Under the pieces are notes generated by a model. It did not search any database. It had not been told where the DNA came from and worked only from the letters and a program-made list of their open reading frames with translations. Of a stretch of 9,525 bases of DNA, positions 1 to 5,449 are shown piece by piece. This DNA is from Dehalococcoidia bacterium UBA3254 (GTDB lineage: Bacteria > Chloroflexota > Dehalococcoidia > Dehalococcoidales > UBA3254): positions 1 through 9,525 of the forward strand of contig DEUU01000141.1 of assembly GCA_002362735.1 (NCBI GenBank), given 5' to 3'. The position numbers and the translations under genes were made by a program. Positions within the stretch are counted from its first letter, which is position 1, and the number at the start of each line of letters is the position of its first letter.

Positions 1-150
1 GGCTTAATCTCTTTGCCGGAGAAAATAAATGTACCTGCAAAAGAACCGGCCAGGTCTTACAGAATGAATCCAGGCTTAGGCAGCATCCTCTCGTCAGGTA
101 TGCAGCCAGCTTGATTTTGATGAAAAAAAATAATATCAAGGGGAGTGATT
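1..150 (+). other. Left edge: possible 3' end of an upstream gene, frame undecided
   Basis: Two plus-strand frames are open from the window edge. One runs from base 3 to a TGA at 159-161 and encodes about 52 residues, including a Cys-x-Cys followed by basic residues. It would overlap the start of the next gene by 11 bases. The other runs from base 1 to a TGA at 112-114. Either could be the tail of a gene that begins outside the window, and neither tail is recognisable. Both use ordinary codons, so codon choice does not settle it. I see no hairpin terminator here. Confidence 0.3.
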
Positions 151-606
151 ATGGTGACTGAACAAAATACTGAAATAATACGCCGGCTTTATCGCGAAGT
201 AACATCAAAGAAGGCACCGGAGACAGGTATTAAATCAGGAGTATACAGTTTTACTCAATATACAACCTCTTTTAATAAATCCGGCCTAAAAACCTTTAGA
301 AAATTCTTCAGGTCTGTTGGCGAGGCTTTCCCGAATTACGCATTAACCATTGAAAATTTAATCACTAAAGAAGACCGCGTGATGGTCCTCTATACTATTT
401 CAGGGATACAAAGAAACACCTTTCTCGGAAAAACCCCGACGAACAAACAGACTACCATCAGGGGCATCGATATTTTCCGCTTGAATAATGGAAAAGTAGT
501 CGAATACTGTGATGCAGCTCATCAAATCAATGCTTTACCTCGCTCAAACCTCAATCTGTCAAATACGCGAGATGCTATGAAATCAGGAGTATTAATAAAC
601 TCCTGA
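151..606 (+). CDS. SnoaL-like / ester cyclase family protein (NTF2-like fold)
   Basis: A 151-residue protein of the SnoaL-like ester cyclase group, which adopts a small alpha+beta cone (NTF2-like) fold. The family pattern is clear in the second half: AFPNY (59-63), a strand around IENLITKEDRV (67-77), then GIQRNTFLG (85-93) and RGIDIFRLNNGKVVEY (104-119). The last matches the usual RGIDIFR-x-x-x-GKIVE motif. Such proteins range from polyketide cyclases to uncharacterised stress or detoxification proteins, so the substrate is unknown. A GTG at 145 is also in frame, but the ATG at 151 is preferred because AAGGGGAG (138-145) lies 5 bases before it and would overlap the GTG. The superoxide dismutase gene follows 61 bases downstream on the same strand, and co-transcription is plausible. 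The family is confident; the function is not. Confidence 0.85.
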   Translation: MVTEQNTEIIRRLYREVTSKKAPETGIKSGVYSFTQYTTSFNKSGLKTFRKFFRSVGEAFPNYALTIENLITKEDRVMVLYTISGIQRNTFLGKTPTNKQTTIRGIDIFRLNNGKVVEYCDAAHQINALPRSNLNLSNTRDAMKSGVLINS

Positions 607-667
607 ACTGGTTAACCGTAATAGACCAGGTTGTTAATATTAATATAATGAGTATCAGGAGGAAAAA

Positions 668-1321
668 ATGACAACGAAAACTACCCTGAAGTCCGCCGCT
701 AAACCCAAGCTCAAACCGGGAATGTATTATTTGCCGGAACTACCATATGGTTACAACGATCTGGAACCTTATATTTCCGAAGACCAGTTAACGCTGCATC
801 ATCAGAAGCACCATCAAGCTTATGTCAGTGCAGCCAATACCATTCTGGAGAAATTAGATAAAGCCCATAACGAGAATTCAGAAGTCGATGTCAAATCTTT
901 AGCCAAGGAGCTTTCTTTTAACGTGGGAGGCATCCAGCTCCATAATCTTTTCTGGCAGAACCTTGCTCCATCCAAAAAAGGTGGCGGAGGGGAACCGGCC
1001 GATGTGCTGAGCGATGCGATTAAAGACAGTTTTGGGAATTTTGCCAGATTCAAGAAAGAGTTTACCCAGGCAGCAATCAGCTGTGAAGGTTCCGGCTGGG
1101 CGGCATTAACTTATTGCAACCAAAGCAACCGGCTTATGGTCATACAGATAGAAAAGCATAATGTAAATTTCCCGCCGGGTTGCCAGTCCGCCATCATGGT
1201 ACTGGATGTCTGGGAGCATGCTTATTACCTGGACTATAAAAATGAGAAGTCTAAGTTCGTTGAGGCTTTCTGGAATATTGTAAACTGGAATACTGTAAAA
1301 CAGAGATTTGAATATTTATAA
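668..1321 (+). CDS. sod: Superoxide dismutase, Fe/Mn family (mycobacterial/archaeal-like type)
   Basis: A 217-residue cytosolic enzyme that converts superoxide to oxygen and hydrogen peroxide. The four metal ligands are visible: His44 (in LHHQKHH), His92 (in LHNLFW), and Asp180 and His184 (in [10 protein letters not shown]). The gateway Tyr52 and the C-terminal FWNIVNW are also present. The outer-sphere position that carries Gln in E. coli MnSOD appears to be His164, as in the M. tuberculosis Fe enzyme, so iron or cambialistic use is possible (inference). The usual GGH before the second ligand is GGI (87-89); the changed residue is not a metal ligand. There is a basic N-terminal extension of about 18 residues, and no signal peptide. 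AGGAGG (657-662) sits 5 bases before the ATG. A weak imperfect hairpin (608-629) lies between this gene and the SnoaL-like gene. Confidence 0.97.
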   Translation: MTTKTTLKSAAKPKLKPGMYYLPELPYGYNDLEPYISEDQLTLHHQKHHQAYVSAANTILEKLDKAHNENSEVDVKSLAKELSFNVGGIQLHNLFWQNLAPSKKGGGGEPADVLSDAIKDSFGNFARFKKEFTQAAISCEGSGWAALTYCNQSNRLMVIQIEKHNVNFPPGCQSAIMVLDVWEHAYYLDYKNEKSKFVEAFWNIVNWNTVKQRFEYL

Positions 1322-1330
1322 ACATAATGA

Positions 1331-1373
1331 ATAAGCCGGTGTTAAGTAACCTAGAGCCGGCTTATCTTATTTT
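1331..1373 (+). terminator. Hairpin terminator after superoxide dismutase, possibly bidirectional
   Basis: A perfect 9-bp inverted repeat, ATAAGCCGG (1331-1339) and CCGGCTTAT (1357-1365), encloses a 17-base loop and is followed by CTTATTTTA on the plus strand. It begins 9 bases after the dismutase stop. The minus-strand membrane-protein gene ends at 1367, just beside it, so the same hairpin may end that transcript too, although the minus-strand T-tract is weaker. Confidence 0.85.
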
Positions 1374-1687
1374 AGAAAGTTTACACGGATATAGTTTCCA
1401 TCTCTTGTGGACCTCAGGGACTGATCCCTTTGGGCTTGGGCTCGTTTTAAGATTTTCATTTTTATTTTCCGATAATGCCGTAATCTGCTGTTATTAATCA
1501 TTAAAAACAGAGGGACAATAGAAAGGTACAATACCCACATTATGGCAATTTCAGCTGCAAATTGCCCTTTCATTTCCGGGAAATAGAATTCACCGCTGAC
1601 AAGAATGACCCTGGTTAACTCGGCAATAGGATACAACGCCAGCAACATTATCAGGATTAATACTAAATATTTTATGTGACGGTACAT
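1367..1687 (-). CDS. Small membrane protein of unknown function, two predicted helices
   Basis: A 106-residue protein that I do not recognise. It has two hydrophobic segments, about residues 7-30 and 45-64, joined by a short loop containing GEFYFPEMKGQ. A strongly basic C-terminal tail (about 66-98) is rich in Arg and Lys and would be cytoplasmic by the positive-inside rule, placing both termini inside. The ATG at 1687 is supported by GGGAG (1698-1694 on the minus strand) 6 bases upstream. The gene converges on superoxide dismutase, with only the shared hairpin between them. Upstream it is separated from the response regulator gene by that gene's own terminator, so it is probably transcribed alone. 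It is credible as a gene because of its start site and membrane composition, but no function can be assigned. Confidence 0.75.
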   Translation of the reverse strand: MYRHIKYLVLILIMLLALYPIAELTRVILVSGEFYFPEMKGQFAAEIAIMWVLYLSIVPLFLMINNSRLRHYRKIKMKILKRAQAQRDQSLRSTRDGNYIRVNFLK

Positions 1688-1742
1688 TAGTCTCTCCCAA
1701 CCCTCTTGAATTAACGGCTAATTGTTCATCTTAACTCATTAA

Positions 1743-1759
1743 GGTTAGAAATGGGTTAG
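1743..1759. repeat. Tandem GGTTAG repeat, 11-bp spacing, upstream of the membrane-protein gene
   Basis: GGTTAG occurs at 1743-1748 and 1754-1759, one helical turn apart, within the upstream region of the minus-strand gene that starts at 1687. Read on that strand the motif is CTAACC. It could be a binding site for a regulator or chance in AT-rich DNA. Confidence 0.3.
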
Positions 1760-1779
1760 TTTTACTTCGAATAATTGAC

Positions 1780-1828
1780 TTAAATTAAAAACCTCTTATT
1801 CCTGAATCGTATGAGGAGATAAGAGGTT
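1780..1828 (-). terminator. Rho-independent terminator of the minus-strand response regulator
   Basis: A perfect 10-bp inverted repeat, AACCTCTTAT (1790-1799) and ATAAGAGGTT (1819-1828), can be extended inside by TCCT/AGGA. On the minus strand the hairpin is followed by TTTTAATTTA (1789-1780). It lies 25 bases past the stop codon of the response regulator gene ending at 1854. This is the classic arrangement of a factor-independent terminator. Confidence 0.88.
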
Positions 1829-1853
1829 CATATCCTTTGCATATTTCAGATGA

Positions 1854-2561
1854 TTAATTATTTTGATCCAGTATACCTTTGGCGATGGCTACCCCCACGG
1901 CTTCAGCTCTGTTTTTCGCCTGAAGCTTTTCCAATATATTGCGCATATGGGCTTTGACAGTAGTATCACTGATAAACAGATTAGCGGCAATTTCTTTATT
2001 ACTTGATCCCTTTGCAGTAAGCTTTAAGACTTCTTTTTCCCGTATACTTAAGTCATAATATCCTTTTTTCCCCAAGCCATCCCTCCCATTCTCACGGAAT
2101 TGTTCCAATAACCGACTGGCCATACAGGGAGAAACGGTTGATTCGCCTGCGGCGACCTGTTTAATGGCTTCAATAATTTCCATGAGACCAACTCCTTTAA
2201 GAAGATAACCTTTTGCTCCGGCTTTGATGGCATTAAAAAATAAATCTTCGTTATCAGAGATGGTTAAAATTATTATTTCAGTCTTGGGCAGCTTTTGCTT
2301 AATAAGACCCGTTGCTCTTATTCCGTCACTATCCGGCATAAATATATCCATAATTACGATATCCGGCCGAATCTCCTCAATCCTGGGCAAAGCTTCAAGG
2401 CTGCTGGCCGCATCGCCTACTACCCTGAATTGCGGATATTCATTTAAAACCGTCAGCAAACCGTAGCGAAATAGAGGATGGTCATCAACTACAAATATTC
2501 TGATGGCCTCGGTTGCTAAACCAATTCTTTTTTGGCTTTTGTTTACGGTTTCGTTAATCAT
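1854..2561 (-). CDS. NarL/FixJ-type response regulator (receiver + LuxR-type HTH)
   Basis: A 235-residue two-component transcription factor. The N-terminal receiver domain spans about 20-140, with acidic pair Asp26-Asp27, phospho-acceptor Asp72 in VIMDIFMP, Thr100 and Lys122. A linker of about 30 residues leads to a LuxR/GerE-type helix-turn-helix (about 171-230), with the hallmark LSIREKEVLKLTAKG and NKEIAANLFISDTTVKAHM. All phosphorylation residues are intact, so it should be a phosphorylation-controlled DNA-binding regulator. About 19 residues precede the receiver. The ATG at 2561 has GGAG (2572-2569) 7 bases upstream. No sensor kinase lies next to it; the neighbouring divergent gene is a second regulator of the same type. 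Its targets cannot be read from the sequence, but the shared upstream region is the obvious candidate. Confidence 0.95.
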   Translation of the reverse strand: MINETVNKSQKRIGLATEAIRIFVVDDHPLFRYGLLTVLNEYPQFRVVGDAASSLEALPRIEEIRPDIVIMDIFMPDSDGIRATGLIKQKLPKTEIIILTISDNEDLFFNAIKAGAKGYLLKGVGLMEIIEAIKQVAAGESTVSPCMASRLLEQFRENGRDGLGKKGYYDLSIREKEVLKLTAKGSSNKEIAANLFISDTTVKAHMRNILEKLQAKNRAEAVGVAIAKGILDQNN

Positions 2562-2664
2562 TTGCCTGCTCCATTTTGTGCAATTCGTGATGAACGCTAA
2601 ACATAGATTCTATCTTCAGTGGTTACAGGGCGAACAGATGATGTCAATGAGGTTTAATTCAACA

Positions 2665-2733
2665 CCCAGGAGAATTATAACCCGCCACCCATCCGCCTTT
2701 TTTCCCCTTCCTCTTTGTTCTAATTCTCCTGGG
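2665..2733. repeat. Long inverted repeat with pyrimidine-rich spacer
   Basis: CCCAGGAGAATTA (2665-2677) and TAATTCTCCTGGG (2721-2733) are perfect 13-bp inverted copies. After one mismatch the pairing resumes as AAC/GTT, giving 17-bp arms around a 35-base spacer (2682-2716) that is almost entirely C and T on the plus strand. It is too long and too perfect to be likely by chance. It has no following T-run typical of a terminator on either strand and lies between divergent promoters. It could be an operator dyad or a structured leader of the minus-strand transcript. Confidence 0.75.
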
Positions 2734-2734
2734 C

Positions 2735-2750
2735 CTAACGTATTCTAACG
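2735..2750. repeat. Tandem CTAACG pair, 10-bp spacing
   Basis: CTAACG occurs at 2735-2740 and 2745-2750, so the copies fall on the same face of the helix, immediately beside the right arm of the inverted repeat. It is a candidate tandem half-site for a DNA-binding regulator. The motif is short and chance is not excluded. Confidence 0.35.
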
Positions 2751-2891
2751 CTATCCCTCTAAGCTGTAATCCGCCATAGCATTTAATCTATTAACTAAAA
2801 GACACATTTTATAATCATCCTTATTGCTTATAACTTGTGTAATCTTAACAATTGTCACTAGGTAAATCCTACTAGCAAGCTGAAATATGTA

Positions 2892-2918
2892 TTGACAAGT
2901 TAAGGTAAACATTATAAT
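2892..2918 (+). promoter_or_regulatory. Sigma-70-type promoter for the plus-strand response regulator, short spacer
   Basis: TTGACA (2892-2897) and TATAAT (2913-2918) both match consensus perfectly but are separated by only 15 bases rather than 16-18. Transcription would start near 2925, about 19 bases before the ATG at 2944. Perfect hexamers with a short spacer are sometimes found at promoters that need an activator to realign them. Confidence 0.7.
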
Positions 2919-2943
2919 CTTAGGTGTTCCTTTGGAGGTTGAG

Positions 2944-3600
2944 ATGGAAAAGATTAGAGTTGTCATAGCTGATAATCATCCGGCATTCAGGGAAGGTCTC
3001 TGTCGTCTTCTGTCGGACGAGAAGGAATTAGAAGTAGTAGGTCAAGCAGGCGATGGAGAAGAGATCGTAGCTTTATCTCAAGAGCTTAAACCGGATGTAG
3101 CTATAGTGGATGTGGCTATGCCAAAACTCAATGGCATCGAAGCTACAAAACGAATTAAAGAGACGTCCCCTAATACGGCAGTCCTTATTGTCAGTGCATT
3201 CAATTACCAAACCTATATACTGGCATCCCTCCGAGCTGGAGCGGCGGGTTACTTAACCAAAGACACACCGATTCGTGAACTGGTTACCGCTGTACGTCTC
3301 GCGTTTGAGGGGGATGGGATTATCGACCGCAGCGCGGCCAACAATATTATACGCCACCTCATCGCAGACAAGAACGGTAAAAAAGGAAATCTGGACCTTT
3401 ACCCGCGCGAAATAGAGGTCCTTAAATGGACTGCCAAAGGAATGAGGAATAAGGAAATCGCAAAAGAGCTTGAGATCAGTGAACGCACCGTTCAAGCCCA
3501 CCTCAGTAATATCTTCAGTAAACTTGAGGTAGATTCACGGACTGAGGCAGTACTGCAAGCCTTGAAAGAAGGGTGGCTGGATATCTGCGATTTATCCTGA
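2944..3600 (+). CDS. NarL/FixJ-type response regulator (receiver + LuxR-type HTH), Asp-Asn acidic pocket
   Basis: A 218-residue transcription factor. The receiver domain (about 3-120) has phospho-acceptor Asp56 in IVDVAMP, Ser84 and Lys106. The usual acidic pair is Asp10-Asn11 (ADNHP) rather than Asp-Asp, so one metal-binding carboxylate is replaced by an amide. The LuxR-type helix-turn-helix lies at about 152-208, with YPREIEVLKWTAKGMRNKEIA and ISERTVQAHLSNIFSKL. An in-frame TTG at 2932 exists, but GGAGG (2934-2938) lies 5 bases before the ATG at 2944, which decides the start. The protein resembles its divergent neighbour in architecture but is clearly a different paralogue. No kinase is adjacent. 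Its stop codon abuts the stop codon of the convergent Cys-rich protein gene, with no base between. Confidence 0.95.
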   Translation: MEKIRVVIADNHPAFREGLCRLLSDEKELEVVGQAGDGEEIVALSQELKPDVAIVDVAMPKLNGIEATKRIKETSPNTAVLIVSAFNYQTYILASLRAGAAGYLTKDTPIRELVTAVRLAFEGDGIIDRSAANNIIRHLIADKNGKKGNLDLYPREIEVLKWTAKGMRNKEIAKELEISERTVQAHLSNIFSKLEVDSRTEAVLQALKEGWLDICDLS

Positions 3601-4140
3601 TTAACCGAGCTGCTGTTTCTGGAAATCACTGACTACGTTCACATTGCGGACCAGTGCCTGTCCTATGCCGAAATTTTGCCTCAAGCGCGTTGGTACGCAG
3701 CAGCAGTTACAGCAACTGCAAATAGCGTAAAAGTGATTGCCGCATCTCATGATGCTATGGATTAATTTATGCTGGTGAGCTTCCCGGAGTATTACCTTGG
3801 CTTCCTCTTTGGATACCTGCCGGAATTCTTTTACACGTGATGCGTAAACCTCTGACGAACCATTCCCCAGCACTATCTCACTCATCACGGGATAATCGCA
3901 GTTATGAAATTCTTCACGGCAACTACATGGGCCTAAAGAAACGTTTCTCGCAATATCAACGATTTGTTCAGCTTCTGAGAGAGTTAAATAATATCCACTG
4001 TGACCGTGCATACCATACGTGTTCGCCACCCAGCGTACAACGCTGCCGACAACCGGGATGCGAGTCAATCTGGCAAGAGAAATGTACAGATGGATCAATC
4101 GATGCTGGTGTCTTCCGTAAAGACGGAGAGAATGATGCAT
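3601..4140 (-). CDS. Cysteine-rich protein, putative Fe-S binding
   Basis: A 179-residue protein with ten cysteines in two groups: GPCSCR plus a third Cys (72, 74, 81), and Cys133 followed by ICSCCNCCC (141, 143, 144, 146, 147, 148). A C-x-C-R motif with a downstream C-x-C-C-x-C-C-C cluster, separated by a segment like EEAKVILREAHQHKLIHSI, resembles ferredoxin-like Fe-S proteins common in anaerobes. I infer cluster binding and electron transfer, but no partner enzyme is visible. The N-terminus is basic and His-rich with a moderately hydrophobic stretch (about 15-40) that might contact membrane. It has no signal peptide. The ATG at 4140 is the only possible start, because an in-frame TAG lies at 4149-4147. 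AGGG is placed 4 bases before it. It is convergent with the response regulator, with no gap. Confidence 0.8.
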   Translation of the reverse strand: MHHSLRLYGRHQHRLIHLYISLARLTRIPVVGSVVRWVANTYGMHGHSGYYLTLSEAEQIVDIARNVSLGPCSCREEFHNCDYPVMSEIVLGNGSSEVYASRVKEFRQVSKEEAKVILREAHQHKLIHSIMRCGNHFYAICSCCNCCCVPTRLRQNFGIGQALVRNVNVVSDFQKQQLG

Positions 4141-4295
4141 ATTACCCTATTACCTGCTAAACACTAACCCGGTGTAAAATATCAGTAACCCAGAATAAGT
4201 TTAACATATTTTCTTACTTTCATTCTATTTTAAATCCGTTAATATACTTGACTCTATTCGGTAGATAATCCAGGTGCTCTTAAGAAAAGAAAAAG

Positions 4296-4351
4296 TAGAA
4301 TTTTATGCTATACAATATAATGTATCACTTTAATTTTAATTTAAAATTCTA
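4296..4351. repeat. Inverted repeat flanking the putative -10 of the binding-protein gene
   Basis: TAGAATTTTA (4296-4305) and TAAAATTCTA (4342-4351) are perfect 10-bp inverted copies separated by 36 bases. Between them lies a second small dyad, ATACA (4310-4314) and TGTAT (4321-4325), which overlaps TATAAT. This suggests an operator overlapping the promoter of the osmoprotectant-binding protein gene. The DNA is very AT-rich, which raises the chance of coincidental symmetry. Confidence 0.5.
4316..4321 (+). promoter_or_regulatory. Putative -10 box for the osmoprotectant-binding protein gene
   Basis: TATAAT at 4316-4321 lies 64 bases before the start codon. No good -35 is found at the proper spacing. 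An alternative is TGC-TATACA (4306-4314), an imperfect extended -10. Both sit inside the inverted repeat. A TTGACT further up (4248-4253) has no correctly spaced -10. Confidence 0.4.
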
Positions 4352-4385
4352 TCCCATCCAGAATCCGCTCTAGAGGAAGTATTAG

Positions 4386-5393
4386 ATGAAAAGAATCTCA
4401 TTACACTGCATGATTCTGCTTGTTTTAATCTCGATAACCCTTGTTGCAGCCTGTTCAAGAGAGATACCGGGGACAATTCCGGCCTCTACTCCTGCTTCCA
4501 GTGCCATTGCCTCTATAGGAGCTTCCAGTACTTCTATCCAGAGCCAGGGTAAGGTTACAGTCGGATCGAAGATTGATACGGAAGGTGGTCTTCTGGCGCA
4601 AATAATGATCCTGATGCTGCAAAAGAATGGAATTCAGACTATTGACAAATCTCAACTGGGACCGACCCAGATTGTGCGCCAGGCGATCTTAAACAATCAA
4701 ATCGATACGTACCCGGAGTACACAGGCAATGGCTCAATTTTTTTCCCGAACGTTGATCCGGCTGTCTGGAAAAATGCACAGCAAGGTTATAATGAAGTTA
4801 AGATACTCGACCAGCAGCAGAATAATATCATCTGGTTAGAGGCCGCTCCTGCCAATAACACATGGGCTATCGCAATTACAAAGGCTCTTTCAGATAAAGA
4901 AAATCTTCACAATCTGGATGATTTTGCAGCTTATGTCAACCGAGGTGGGCTGGTTAAATTGGCAGCTTCCGATGAATTCGTGACCAGCGCGGTCGCTCTG
5001 CCGGCTTTTGAGAAAGCTTATAATTTCACGTTAATGCAGAGCCAGCTATTAACTTTTTCGGGCGGGAATACTGCTCAAACAGAGAAGGCGGCAGCAGATG
5101 GGACAAGCGGAGTCAATGCTGCCATGGCTTACGGGACGGACGGATCGCTTGCCGCTTTGAACTTAATAGGCCTCGACGATCCTAAAAACGTCCAACCGGT
5201 TTATGAACCAGCACCAATTGTCCGAGGATCAGTCTATAATCAATACCCTCAAATGGCGAACATTCTAAATCCGGTATTTCAATCATTGACCCTTACTACC
5301 CTTCAGACTTTAAACAGCCAGATAGCGCTGCAAGGTCAATCCGCAATAAGCGTGGCCCAAAATTATCTGAATTCCAAAGGTTTCTTGAAATAA
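4386..5393 (+). CDS. osmF: OsmF/YehZ-type glycine betaine/choline-binding lipoprotein (ABC transporter)
   Basis: A 335-residue extracytoplasmic substrate-binding protein of the OpuAC/ProX family, closest in pattern to OsmF (YehZ). The first 22 residues are a lipoprotein signal ending in the lipobox LVAAC, so Cys23 should carry the lipid. A linker rich in Ser, Thr, Pro and Ala (about 24-55) follows. The binding domain shows KVTVGSKIDTEG (56-67), YPEYTGNG (109-116), WLEAAPANNTWAIAI (150-164) and, later, SGVNAAMAYGTDG. All are characteristic of OsmF. It should deliver a compatible solute such as glycine betaine to an ABC permease. No permease or ATPase gene is in the window, although such genes normally adjoin it, so it is an orphan here. 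AGAGG (4372-4376) lies 9 bases before the ATG. No clear terminator follows. Confidence 0.92.
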   Translation: MKRISLHCMILLVLISITLVAACSREIPGTIPASTPASSAIASIGASSTSIQSQGKVTVGSKIDTEGGLLAQIMILMLQKNGIQTIDKSQLGPTQIVRQAILNNQIDTYPEYTGNGSIFFPNVDPAVWKNAQQGYNEVKILDQQQNNIIWLEAAPANNTWAIAITKALSDKENLHNLDDFAAYVNRGGLVKLAASDEFVTSAVALPAFEKAYNFTLMQSQLLTFSGGNTAQTEKAAADGTSGVNAAMAYGTDGSLAALNLIGLDDPKNVQPVYEPAPIVRGSVYNQYPQMANILNPVFQSLTLTTLQTLNSQIALQGQSAISVAQNYLNSKGFLK

Positions 5394-5449
5394 CAGCTCT
5401 TGCCTTTGCTGACTGATCAACCTTCTTGAGGAAATGTTATGTAATAAAG

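Larger units (their letters stand above)
2562..2943. promoter_or_regulatory. Shared control region between two divergent response regulators
   Basis: This 382-bp stretch holds no convincing gene. From left to right it contains: the ribosome site of the minus-strand regulator; a weak minus-strand -10-like TAGAAT (2612-2607); a minus-strand TTGACA (2647-2642) with no good -10 partner; a long inverted repeat (2665-2733); a tandem CTAACG pair (2735-2750); an AT-rich stretch; and the plus-strand promoter at 2892-2918. The repeat arm also contains TATAAT on the minus strand (2679-2674), which could place a regulator-controlled -10 inside the dyad. The minus-strand promoter is not resolved. Confidence 0.7.

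Noticed and set aside
608..632. Hairpin CTGGT/ACCAG between the SnoaL-like gene and superoxide dismutase as a terminator
   Set aside because: The stem is only 5 bp with a bulge on extension, and the following T-run is broken. At best it is a weak attenuator.
644..649. TATAAT directly before the superoxide dismutase gene as its promoter
   Set aside because: Transcription would start at the Shine-Dalgarno itself and no -35 is present, so it is more likely AT-rich intergenic sequence.
820..1053. Minus-strand open frame inside superoxide dismutase
   Set aside because: It lies wholly within a well-supported gene, has no recognisable protein pattern and is explained as an antisense shadow.
2665..2733. 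Inverted repeat as insertion-sequence ends or a miniature transposon
   Set aside because: The unit is only 69 bp, has no flanking target-site duplication that I can see and no transposase nearby.
2503..2748. Plus-strand open frame over the start of the first regulator and the control region
   Set aside because: It has no ribosome site, overlaps the regulator's coding start, and its second half reads through the inverted repeat and pyrimidine tract.
2751..2966. Minus-strand open frame over the second regulator's promoter and start
   Set aside because: It covers a consensus promoter and ribosome site of the opposite gene, is AT-driven in composition and resembles no family.
3837..4160. Plus-strand open frame opposite the Cys-rich protein
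   Set aside because: The minus-strand frame has clustered cysteine motifs and a fitting start; the plus-strand product has none and is a shadow.
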